Below are positions 1-5,076 of a DNA stretch of 5,076 nucleotides, one piece after another. This DNA comes from Candidatus Hydrogenedentota bacterium (GTDB lineage: Bacteria > Hydrogenedentota > Hydrogenedentia > Hydrogenedentales > SLHB01), in contig JAJDAB010000269.1 in assembly GCA_029262095.1 (NCBI GenBank), positions 1 through 5,076 of the forward strand, read 5' to 3'. The notes beneath the pieces were generated by a model, which had not been told where the DNA came from, searched no databases, and was given only the letters and a program-made list of their open reading frames with translations. The position numbers were made by a program, and so were the translations under genes. Within the stretch, counting starts at the first letter, position 1. Each line of letters opens with the position of its first letter.

Positions 1-117
1 AACTTCACCCTGGGCGCGATCGCGGACGATCGACTCGTCGGCCTCGTCGGCTTCTTCCGTCAGACCCACGAGAAGTCGCGCCACAACGGCCTGCTGTGGG
101 GCATGTACGTCGCGCCG
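1..117 (+). other. Fragment of a GNAT N-acetyltransferase (central strands), fused in frame to the Ldh-family frame
   Basis: The first ~39 codons do not fit the Ldh family. They contain DDRLVGLVGFFRQ, then EKSRHNG, then LLWGMYVAP. This is the usual layout of GNAT beta-strands 2 to 4, where a strand ending in GMYVxP or GVYVxP is followed directly by the acetyl-CoA-binding loop (R/Q-x-x-G-x-G/A). That loop is absent here because the Ldh sequence takes over right after VAP. The codon usage also differs from the rest of the window: 37 of 40 third positions are G or C in 1-120, against 23 of 40 in 121-240. Both ends of the acetyltransferase are missing, so this piece has no function by itself. A chimeric assembly join is the likeliest source; a real recombination is possible. 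Confidence 0.72.
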
Positions 118-717
118 ACGTTTGGCGCAAAAGCGATGTTAGGTACGAATCCGATCGCAGTCGGCGCGCCGACGCGAAGCGAAGTGCCGTTTATTTTCGA
201 CGCGTCAACCAGTTCAGTCGCAAACAACAAGATTCAACTCACGCATAAACTCGGGGGCAAAGTTCCTCCGGGATGGGTGGCTCAGGCGGATGGCACGCCA
301 ATCATGGAACAATGCCACGTGCCAGACGAGCATTTGATTCTCCCGCTCGGCGGCAATCGCGAGACGGGGTCGCACAAGGGCTACGGGTTGTCCGTGGCGG
401 TGGACATTTTGAGTTGCCTACTCAGCGGTAGTCCGCTCCGGTACGAGAAACCCAATGGGTTTGCACACCATTTTCTCGCATACAAAATTGAAGCGTTCAC
501 CGATCTCGACGGGTTCAAGAATCAAATGGATGGTTACATGAAGGAACTACGTGAGTGTCCGCCCGCGCCTGGTCATGACCGCGTGCTCTATGCCGGCATG
601 CCGGAACAGGAGGCGGAGGAAGACCGGCGCACCAACGGCATTCCTTATCATCCTGACGTCGTCGAATTCCATCGCAAAACGGCCGAGGAACTCGGCGTTG
701 ATCACTGTTTCGGCTAG
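1..717 (+). CDS. Ldh-family (malate/L-lactate dehydrogenase type) oxidoreductase, lacking its own N-terminal part and joined in frame to a GNAT-like fragment
   Basis: The frame is open from the left edge to TAG at 715-717. From about position 109 it matches the NAD(P)-dependent Ldh_2 family, which reduces 2-oxo acids or oxidises 2-hydroxy acids in the cytoplasm (malate, sulfolactate, ureidoglycolate, 2,3-diketogulonate). Visible family marks are VAPTFG at the start, LGTNPIA (139-159), a TSSVANNKI segment, PPGW, LPLGG, the cofactor-region motif GSHKGYGL (367-390) followed by VDILSCLLSG, and the usual tail with GIPYHPDVV. About 202 residues belong to the family, against a usual 330-360. The missing N-terminal part should carry the catalytic histidine, so as written the product should be inactive. 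The upstream codons encode something else (see the GNAT entry). The ATG at 103 has no convincing Shine-Dalgarno site and lies inside the foreign part. Family assignment is firm; the substrate cannot be told. Confidence 0.85.
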   Translation, partial: NFTLGAIADDRLVGLVGFFRQTHEKSRHNGLLWGMYVAPTFGAKAMLGTNPIAVGAPTRSEVPFIFDASTSSVANNKIQLTHKLGGKVPPGWVAQADGTPIMEQCHVPDEHLILPLGGNRETGSHKGYGLSVAVDILSCLLSGSPLRYEKPNGFAHHFLAYKIEAFTDLDGFKNQMDGYMKELRECPPAPGHDRVLYAGMPEQEAEEDRRTNGIPYHPDVVEFHRKTAEELGVDHCFG

Positions 718-760
718 ATCAGATTAAGATTGAGGTGTCGGAGTCGAATATCCCCCCTTG

Positions 761-776
761 CCCCCTTCAAAGGGGG
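761..776. repeat. C5/G5 palindrome downstream of the Ldh-family gene; possible terminator or dispersed repeat
   Basis: CCCCCTTCAAAGGGGG is a near-perfect palindrome: the 7-nt arms CCCCCTT and AAGGGGG pair around CA. In RNA the likely form is a 6-bp stem (CCCCCT/AGGGGG) with a TCAA loop. A second C-run (752-757) and the flanking TTAAG resemble dispersed C5/G5 palindromes seen in intergenic DNA of many environmental bacteria. It lies 43 nt after the Ldh stop codon. No T-tract follows, so it is a poor intrinsic terminator, although it could still end or protect the upstream transcript. Confidence 0.5.
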
Positions 777-870
777 ATTAAGTGATCGGGTGAACCTCAA
801 GGTGTCCGACGTCCCAATTTGAAAATGCTCTGGTGGCTCCACCGGATTTTCCGTTGTGCTGCGTTCTCTT

Positions 871-877
871 GGAGAGG
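871..877 (+). promoter_or_regulatory. Shine-Dalgarno site that sets the start of the RraA-like gene
   Basis: GGAGAGG lies 4 nt before ATG 882 (7 nt from its GGAG core). The same frame is open further upstream, to a TTG at 819 and an ATG at 825, but neither has a Shine-Dalgarno site. The extra 21 residues from 819 (Trp, His and Arg rich) also do not look like an RraA N-terminus. This decides for 882. Confidence 0.8.
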
Positions 878-881
878 AATT

Positions 882-1586
882 ATGTTTGAGCTGACGAACG
901 AACTCATCGCGGACTTACAAAGTATCGACACACCGACCGTGTGCAATGCGCTCGAAGTCTTGTCGCCGGAGCGGCGTGGCTATGGCTACACAACGCAACC
1001 GTTGGTTTGTGTCCGGCCTGAGCTACCTCCGATGGTTGGGATCGCACGAACGGCATGTATTCGCGCGGCGCATCCGAGTCATCTCGCTGGGCGCGAGGCG
1101 GGTGACTTAGCGCAGCGTTATTATGCGTACGTCGATGAAGGTCCGAAGCCGAGTGTTGTTGTGATGCAGGATTTGGACGGTCCGCAGCGCGGCTACGGTT
1201 CGTTTTGGGGCGAGGTGAACAGCAACATACACAAAGGTCTTGGCGCGTTGGGACTAATTACCGATGGAAGTGTCCGCGATATCCCGGATATTGCGGAGGG
1301 GTTTCAATTGATGGCGGACCGTATCGGCCCGTCGCATGCGTACGTGCATGTGGTTGATTTCGCGCGCCCGGTGACCGTCGCCGGGATGCGCGTGTCGGAT
1401 GGCGATCTCGTTCACGCGGATCAACATGGCGCGGTTGTGATTCCGGCGGAGGTCGCGGACAAAGTGAAGGATGCCGCCGACCTGATTGCGCGGCAGGAGC
1501 GAGTGATCATCGAGGCTGCGCAGGAGCCGGGATTCAATATGGATCGGTTGCGCAAGGCTTGGGGCGATTCGGCGGAAATTCACTAA
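882..1586 (+). CDS. RraA-like family protein (putative 4-hydroxy-2-oxo acid aldolase / oxaloacetate decarboxylase type)
   Basis: This 234-residue protein belongs to the RraA-like (methyltransferase MenG/RraA) fold family. Characterised bacterial members are class II, divalent-metal-dependent aldolases that split 4-hydroxy-4-methyl-2-oxoglutarate or similar 4-hydroxy-2-oxo acids to pyruvate, and many also decarboxylate oxaloacetate. The N-terminus has the usual IDTPTVCNAL start helix (residues 15-24). The core has WGEV (109-112; family Gly-Glu), then GALGLITDGSVRD (121-133), with R132 expected to bind substrate and D133 to hold the metal. GDLVHADQHGAVVIP (174-188) is the conserved C-terminal strand motif. 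All key residues are present, so it is probably active. True RraA, the RNase E inhibitor, is shorter (about 160 residues), so a catabolic enzyme is more likely than an RNase E regulator. It follows the Ldh-family gene with a 164-nt gap; a 2-hydroxy acid dehydrogenase beside such an aldolase suggests a sugar-acid or hydroxy-acid breakdown cluster, which is inference. Confidence 0.9.
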   Translation: MFELTNELIADLQSIDTPTVCNALEVLSPERRGYGYTTQPLVCVRPELPPMVGIARTACIRAAHPSHLAGREAGDLAQRYYAYVDEGPKPSVVVMQDLDGPQRGYGSFWGEVNSNIHKGLGALGLITDGSVRDIPDIAEGFQLMADRIGPSHAYVHVVDFARPVTVAGMRVSDGDLVHADQHGAVVIPAEVADKVKDAADLIARQERVIIEAAQEPGFNMDRLRKAWGDSAEIH

Positions 1587-1615
1587 GAATTATTATCGAC
1601 CGCTGGATTCAACTT

Positions 1616-1621
1616 AGGAGG
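1616..1621 (+). promoter_or_regulatory. Shine-Dalgarno site of the small gene at 1633
   Basis: A perfect AGGAGG sits 11 nt before ATG 1633 and only 2 nt before the in-frame GTG at 1624. Two nt is too close for normal initiation, and 11 nt is slightly long, so ATG 1633 is preferred but the choice is not certain. The alternative would add only three residues. Confidence 0.6.
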
Positions 1622-1632
1622 TTGTGTTTCGG

Positions 1633-1992
1633 ATGTACGGTATACCGAAGGGCTTCGACACAACGATTTTCGAAGAAAGAATACTCGACCAAGTATCGTA
1701 TACTGCGAATACGATATCGTTGTCGTTTGATCGAGATTTATCGATCACTTTGGAATCCAGTTTCGAACATCTGGTCAATTCCGAAAAGGCAGATCTAGAT
1801 AAGGGGTCCGTACCTGTCGAATCCTCAAGACTGATGCAGCTTGCCGGCGCGAGCGTAGTTAGCGCGCGAGTTGAAGGCGCGACAACGCTTGTAATTGATT
1901 TCGACAATGGCCAGACGTTTCGTTGCCTTGATGACTCCCCTCACTATGAGTCGTTTCATATTCATGACGGGGAGAACGAAACAATAGTGTAA
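1633..1992 (+). CDS. Small conserved protein of unknown function, DUF6188-like
   Basis: The gene encodes 119 residues, MYGIPKGFDTT to NETIV, with no signal peptide, membrane segment or obvious catalytic motif. The pattern resembles small bacterial proteins of the DUF6188 type from memory: a MYGIP start, an ISLSFD strand followed by SITLESSFEH (about residues 36-45), then SRLMQLAGASV, a TLVIDFDNGQTFRCLDDS strand pair, and a closing HYESFHI...ETIV. It looks like a compact, acidic, mainly beta protein of the cytoplasm. It starts 46 nt after the RraA-like stop codon behind a perfect AGGAGG, so it is probably translated from the same message. Its codons end in A or T much more often than those of the RraA-like gene, which hints at separate acquisition. 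No toxin or other partner gene stands beside it. That it is a real gene is likely; its function is unknown. Confidence 0.7.
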   Translation: MYGIPKGFDTTIFEERILDQVSYTANTISLSFDRDLSITLESSFEHLVNSEKADLDKGSVPVESSRLMQLAGASVVSARVEGATTLVIDFDNGQTFRCLDDSPHYESFHIHDGENETIV

Positions 1993-2097
1993 AAAGCTGC
2001 AACGATTGTGAGTCGAGCGTTTGCCTCACCTGTTCCCTCTCCACCAAGTAAGGAACTAATTCAAACACAATTTACGAGGATTCGCTCGCTCAAGCGC

Positions 2098-2143
2098 AAA
2101 AAAAAGCCCCTGAGCTAGGTTTGCTCAGGGGCTTTCGGTTTTT
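2098..2143. terminator. Bidirectional intrinsic terminator between convergent genes
   Basis: A perfect 13-bp stem (2103-2115 with 2123-2135, GC core GCCCCTGAGC) encloses a 7-nt loop. On the + strand it is followed by TTT, CGG and then T5 (2139-2143), which would stop transcription from the small gene ending at 1992. On the - strand the A8 run at 2098-2105 becomes a T8 tract straight after the stem, which would stop the FadB-type transcript about 31 nt after its TAG. The - strand direction looks the stronger. The rest of 1993-2166 holds no gene that I can support. Confidence 0.93.
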
Positions 2144-2166
2144 CGTGGAACGCAGCGAAGGGTCGC

Positions 2167-4248
2167 CTACATATCTTTGAAACCTTTGCCCTCGGCGACG
2201 AGTTTTTCGATGAGCGGTGCTGGTTGCCAGAAATCGTCGTTGTCCTGGGCTTGGAATTCTTTTAAGCGCGCGGCGACTTTGTCGAGGCCGATGGAGTCGG
2301 CGTAGTGCATTGGGCCGCCGCGGTAGACCGGCCAGCCGTAGCCGTTGACCCAGACCACGTCGATATCGCTGGGCCGGAAGCTCATGCCCTCCTCGATGAT
2401 TTTCGCGCCTTCGTTGATCATGGGATAGATGCAGCGTTCGAGAATTTCATCATCACTGAACTCGCGGCGAGTCTTGCCCTTCTTCTCCGAGAATTCGTTG
2501 ATCAGCTTTTCGACTTCCGGTTCCGGCGTCTTCGCCCGCGTCTTGGGATCGTAGTTATAGTAGCCCTGACCCGTCTTTTGGCCGCGGCGTCCCATTTCAC
2601 ATAGACGGTCGCGAATCGTTTCACCCTTCGACTTTGACTCGTCCCAGCCAATGTCGAGCCCGGCCAAGTCGCTCATGGCGAACGGGCCCATAGGAAAGCC
2701 GAAGTCGAAAAGAACGCGGTCAACATCCCACGGCATCGGGCCTTCGAAGATCATCTTGTTGGCTTGTACGCCACGTGCATACAACATCCGGTTTCCAATA
2801 AAGCCGGGGCATACGCCGGACACCGCAGCAACTTTGCGAATTTTCTTTGCGATGGCCATGCAGGTCGCGAGAACGCGATCGGCAGTCATGTCGCCGCGCA
2901 CGACTTCGAGTAGCCGCATGACGTTTGCCGGACTGAAGAAATGCAGGCCGATGACCATTTCAGGGCGCTTGGTCACGGATGCGATTTCGTCCAAATTGAG
3001 TGCGGACGTGTTGCTCGCGAGTATTGCGCCGTCCTTCATAAAGCTGTCGAGCTTTGTGAATATGTCTTTCTTAATATCCATCAGCTCGAATACCGCTTCG
3101 ATGACGAGGTCGCAGTCCTTGAGGTCTTCAATGTTCGTCGTGGGTGTGATGAGTCCCATGCGTTTATCGACGTCGTCCATCGTGAGACGGCCGCTCTTCA
3201 CGCTGCGCTCGTAGTTCTTACGGACAACACCAAGGCCCTTGTCCAAACGATCTTGGTCGGGTTCGGTGATGGTAACCGGGATTCCGACGGTCGCGAAATT
3301 CATTGCGATACCGCCGCCCATCGTGCCTGCGCCGATGATGCCGACGGATTTCACTGGGATTAGTTCGATGTCTTTATCGATACCGGGAATCTTGTTGGCC
3401 TGGCGTTCGGCGAAGAAGTAGTAACGCTGGGCCGCGGATTGCGCACCGGTTACCAAGGTCATGAACCGTTCGCGCTCGGCCTTCATGCCGTCTTCGAACG
3501 AATCCGAATTGACCGCGGCCTCGACGCATTGAATGATGGCCTCCGGCGCTTCAAAGCCTCGTGCCTTGCGCGCAATGGCCTTGCGGAAACCGGCGAAGAG
3601 GTCCGGATTGCCTTTCGCTTCCGCGAGCTTATCGTTGGAATCGCTCACTTTGACGAGCGGGCGGCCTTCTTCGACGATCTTTTTCACGAAGGCGAGTCCA
3701 CCTTCTTTGAGGTCGTCCACTATTTCATCGATGAGCCCGCACTCAAGGGCGAATTTTGCGCCGATGGGGTCGCCGGACGTCATCATCTCTAGCGCTTTTT
3801 GAACACCCACAATTCTCGGAAGGCGTTGTGTTCCGCCTGCGCCGGGAAGGAGGCCGAGTTTCACTTCGGGCAAACCGAACTTCGCCGAGTCGACTGCAAC
3901 TCGGTAGTGGCATACGAGTGCGGTTTCCAATCCGCCGCCGAGGGCGGTGCCGTGAATTGTGGATACGACCGGTTTCGACGCGTTCTCGATGGCGCTGTGG
4001 ACGTCGGGAAGTGGCGTGCCTTGCGGAGCCTGCCCAAATTCCTTGATGTCGGCGCCGGCGATATACGTGCGGCCGGAACACACAATCAAAATCGACTTGA
4101 CCGAATCATCGGCGTCCGCTTTCGTGACCGCTTCGTATAACCCGGTGCGCACACCTGCACTCAGCGCATTCACGGGAGGATTGTCTACCGTTACAACAGC
4201 GACGTCTCCCTCCGTCTCCATGCTTACCATATCGGTGATCTGTGTCAT
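2167..4248 (-). CDS. Fatty acid oxidation complex alpha-type protein: enoyl-CoA hydratase / 3-hydroxyacyl-CoA dehydrogenase fusion
   Basis: This complete 693-residue bifunctional enzyme carries out steps two and three of beta-oxidation in the cytoplasm. It hydrates trans-2-enoyl-CoA and then oxidises the (S)-3-hydroxyacyl-CoA with NAD+. The N-terminal crotonase domain (about 10-190) has the oxyanion-hole stretch AGADIKEF (64-71), GTALGGGLE with E108, and FGLPEVKLG with E128; the 20-residue spacing of the two glutamates matches active hydratases. The NAD domain starts near 298 with GAGTMG (306-311). SNTS (412-415), H436 in LHFFSP and E448 in LLEVV form the dehydrogenase site, and the 12-residue His-Glu spacing is that of E. 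coli FadB. CPGFIGNRML (480-489) opens the C-terminal helical domains, which end with NGYGWPVYRGGPM. Length and order fit FadB, FadJ and the peroxisomal bifunctional enzyme, and overall it looks closest to the peroxisomal type. ATG 4246-4248 is chosen because GAGAGG lies 5 nt upstream. It is the second gene after the acyl-CoA dehydrogenase; no thiolase gene is visible, so I give no fadB or fadJ symbol. Confidence 0.96.
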   Translation of the reverse strand: MTQITDMVSMETEGDVAVVTVDNPPVNALSAGVRTGLYEAVTKADADDSVKSILIVCSGRTYIAGADIKEFGQAPQGTPLPDVHSAIENASKPVVSTIHGTALGGGLETALVCHYRVAVDSAKFGLPEVKLGLLPGAGGTQRLPRIVGVQKALEMMTSGDPIGAKFALECGLIDEIVDDLKEGGLAFVKKIVEEGRPLVKVSDSNDKLAEAKGNPDLFAGFRKAIARKARGFEAPEAIIQCVEAAVNSDSFEDGMKAERERFMTLVTGAQSAAQRYYFFAERQANKIPGIDKDIELIPVKSVGIIGAGTMGGGIAMNFATVGIPVTITEPDQDRLDKGLGVVRKNYERSVKSGRLTMDDVDKRMGLITPTTNIEDLKDCDLVIEAVFELMDIKKDIFTKLDSFMKDGAILASNTSALNLDEIASVTKRPEMVIGLHFFSPANVMRLLEVVRGDMTADRVLATCMAIAKKIRKVAAVSGVCPGFIGNRMLYARGVQANKMIFEGPMPWDVDRVLFDFGFPMGPFAMSDLAGLDIGWDESKSKGETIRDRLCEMGRRGQKTGQGYYNYDPKTRAKTPEPEVEKLINEFSEKKGKTRREFSDDEILERCIYPMINEGAKIIEEGMSFRPSDIDVVWVNGYGWPVYRGGPMHYADSIGLDKVAARLKEFQAQDNDDFWQPAPLIEKLVAEGKGFKDM

Positions 4249-4253
4249 GTCAG

Positions 4254-4259
4254 CCTCTC
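4254..4259 (-). promoter_or_regulatory. Shine-Dalgarno site of the FadB-type gene
   Basis: Read on the - strand, GAGAGG is followed by CTGAC and the ATG at 4248-4246, an ideal 5-nt spacing. Further in-frame ATG codons occur at residues 7 and 10, so this site is what fixes the first one as the start. Confidence 0.75.
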
Positions 4260-4379
4260 GTTTCGGTATAGGTCAATTGTATGGATCCAAGCATCGCCGC
4301 CCGGCCCCGTCGTCTGGGTATATGGTGTAGAGGGTAGCACTCGCAGGCCCGAAATTCATCAACACCGCACAGGACAATC

Positions 4380-4404
4380 CCCACATTGAGATCTCAGTCG
4401 TGGG
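4380..4404 (-). other. Imperfect hairpin just after the acyl-CoA dehydrogenase stop codon
   Basis: CCCAC (4380-4384) pairs with GTGGG (4400-4404) around an inner perfect palindrome TGAGATCTCA (4387-4396). It starts 15 nt downstream of the TAA on the - strand. There is no T-tract, so it is not a standard intrinsic terminator. It might reduce read-through into the FadB-type gene or protect the 3' end of the upstream message. The rest of the 171-nt gap (4249-4419) contains no gene and no convincing promoter. Confidence 0.3.
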
Positions 4405-4419
4405 TAGTTCTGATTGTGT

Positions 4420-5076
4420 TTACGCCTCTGCGAGCAGTCTTTCCACAACTTTTTCGTAGTGAAAATCGGTACTACCGCACCTTGATTCGTAGGATTTTGC
4501 GCGCCGGTAGAACAGCCCAATATCGTGTTCGCGCGAGGTTCCGATAGCACCGTGGATTTGTACCGCCCGCTCGCTCACGTACTTGAAGTTCTCGTTGGTT
4601 GCGGCTTTCACTGCAGATGCGGCTGCGATAAATTCGTCGCCATCATCGACCATACATGCCGCCTTGTAGAGGTAACTATTCGCGGTATCGTGGGCCAGCA
4701 GCATGTTGGCGAGATAATGTTGGACCACCTGGTTTCCGCCGATTACGCGGCCATACTGCTCGCGTTCTTTCGCATAGGTGTTGGTCATGTGTATGCACAC
4801 CGTACATCCACCAAGCATTTCGGCGGCCTGTGCGACAGACGCCTTCGCGAGGGCCCTTTCCAGGATCGGCCACGCGCCGCCGACCGTTCCAATCACATCG
4901 TCCTTGGAAACTGCGACGTTCTGAAACTCGACTTTGCACGTATTGTCCATTGCAATGGAAGGCATCTTAGTAATGGTGATCCCTGGGTCGCTGGCGTCGG
5001 CGACGAAAAGGGTCGTGCCTTTTCCTTCAACATTCGCGACGACGATCAGTTTGTGCGCGATATTGGCATCGCGGAC
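4420..5076 (-). CDS. Acyl-CoA dehydrogenase, C-terminal part (gene continues past the right edge)
   Basis: The frame is open from the right edge to TAA at 4422-4420 and gives the last 218 residues of an FAD-dependent acyl-CoA dehydrogenase (family length about 380). This enzyme makes the first 2,3-double bond in acyl-CoA breakdown and passes electrons to ETF. The visible start, VRDANIAHKLIVVA, is the middle beta-domain; a Met 37 residues further in is internal, not the start. The C-terminal helical domain carries EREQYGRVIGGNQ, then VQHYLANM, then AVQIHGAIGTSREHD and YRRAKSYE. The usual C-terminal catalytic glutamate (YEGT in medium-chain enzymes) is absent: the aligned stretch reads AKSYESRCG. 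A glutamate in AWPILERALA (visible residue 73) sits where isovaleryl-CoA dehydrogenase has its base, so that residue may do the job. The clade resembles FadE-like enzymes of branched or ring substrates. It precedes the FadB-type gene on the same strand and probably works in the same pathway. Confidence 0.92.
   Translation of the reverse strand, partial: VRDANIAHKLIVVANVEGKGTTLFVADASDPGITITKMPSIAMDNTCKVEFQNVAVSKDDVIGTVGGAWPILERALAKASVAQAAEMLGGCTVCIHMTNTYAKEREQYGRVIGGNQVVQHYLANMLLAHDTANSYLYKAACMVDDGDEFIAAASAVKAATNENFKYVSERAVQIHGAIGTSREHDIGLFYRRAKSYESRCGSTDFHYEKVVERLLAEA

Noticed and set aside
103..717. ATG 103 as the true start of a short 204-residue dehydrogenase
   Set aside because: The frame is open upstream to the window edge, the Met belongs to the GMYVAP strand of the GNAT-like part, and no Shine-Dalgarno site precedes it.
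819..847. TTGAAA at 819-824 as a -35 box upstream of the RraA-like gene
   Set aside because: No -10-like hexamer occurs at any normal spacing; the sequence there is CCGGAT and neighbours.
819..881. Longer start for the RraA-like gene (TTG 819 or ATG 825)
   Set aside because: The added residues do not look like an RraA N-terminus and have no Shine-Dalgarno site, whereas ATG 882 has GGAGAGG at good spacing.
1254..1583. - strand open frame of 109 codons opposite the RraA-like gene
   Set aside because: It lies fully inside a recognised gene, its translation has no family pattern, and it would clash with the + strand layout.
1859..2068. - strand open frame of 69 codons overlapping the end of the small gene and the gap after it
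   Set aside because: Low-complexity translation with no recognised family. The + strand gene there has a perfect AGGAGG and a better start.
2651..3214. Long + strand open frame (187 codons) antisense to the FadB-type gene, with further ones at 2305-2604, 2941-3363, 3439-3792 and 3799-4140
   Set aside because: All lie opposite a firmly identified 693-residue enzyme. Their translations resemble no family, are rich in Ser, Arg and Ala, and no clear Shine-Dalgarno site is seen before them. They are by-products of the codon bias of the real gene.
4276..4281. TACAAT on the - strand as a -10 box for the FadB-type gene
   Set aside because: No sequence like TTGACA lies 16-18 nt upstream (that stretch is GC-rich), so the hexamer alone does not support a promoter.
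4676..4939. Open frames on both strands inside the acyl-CoA dehydrogenase gene (also 4656-4970 and 4359-4550)
   Set aside because: They are rich in Arg and Pro, typical of out-of-frame reading of a GC-rich gene, and overlap a clear enzyme.

Overview
The window reads as a piece of a bacterial chromosome with moderately high GC. The genes are ordinary metabolic ones with Shine-Dalgarno starts. The organism cannot be named from the sequence. The mix of an Ldh-family dehydrogenase, an RraA-like aldolase and a peroxisomal-type FadB, plus a C5/G5 palindrome of a kind common in environmental genomes, suggests an uncultivated Gram-negative-type bacterium. Hydrogenedentota or Planctomycetota are low-confidence guesses. 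No RNA gene, CRISPR array, transposase or phage gene was found.

Left part, + strand (1-1992). One open frame runs off the left edge and stops at 717. From about 109 on it is the C-terminal 60% of an Ldh-family (malate/L-lactate dehydrogenase type) oxidoreductase. Its first ~39 codons instead look like the middle of a GNAT acetyltransferase. Third-position GC drops sharply at the same place, so the frame appears to be a join of two unrelated genes. After a GC-rich palindrome comes a complete RraA-like aldolase gene (882-1586). It is followed 46 nt later by a small AT-richer gene (1633-1992) for a conserved protein of unknown function that resembles DUF6188. These three genes are co-oriented and may be transcribed together.

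Middle (1993-2166). A strong bidirectional intrinsic terminator separates the + strand genes from a convergent - strand block.

Right part, - strand (5076-2167). An acyl-CoA dehydrogenase, cut by the right edge, is followed after 171 nt by a complete 693-residue fused enoyl-CoA hydratase/3-hydroxyacyl-CoA dehydrogenase. Together they cover the first three steps of a beta-oxidation round: acyl-CoA to enoyl-CoA, to 3-hydroxyacyl-CoA, to 3-oxoacyl-CoA. The thiolase for the fourth step is not in the window.

I see no clearly novel multi-gene system here. The best leads are the GNAT/Ldh join at about 109-117, the small unknown gene, and the atypical active-site layout of the acyl-CoA dehydrogenase.
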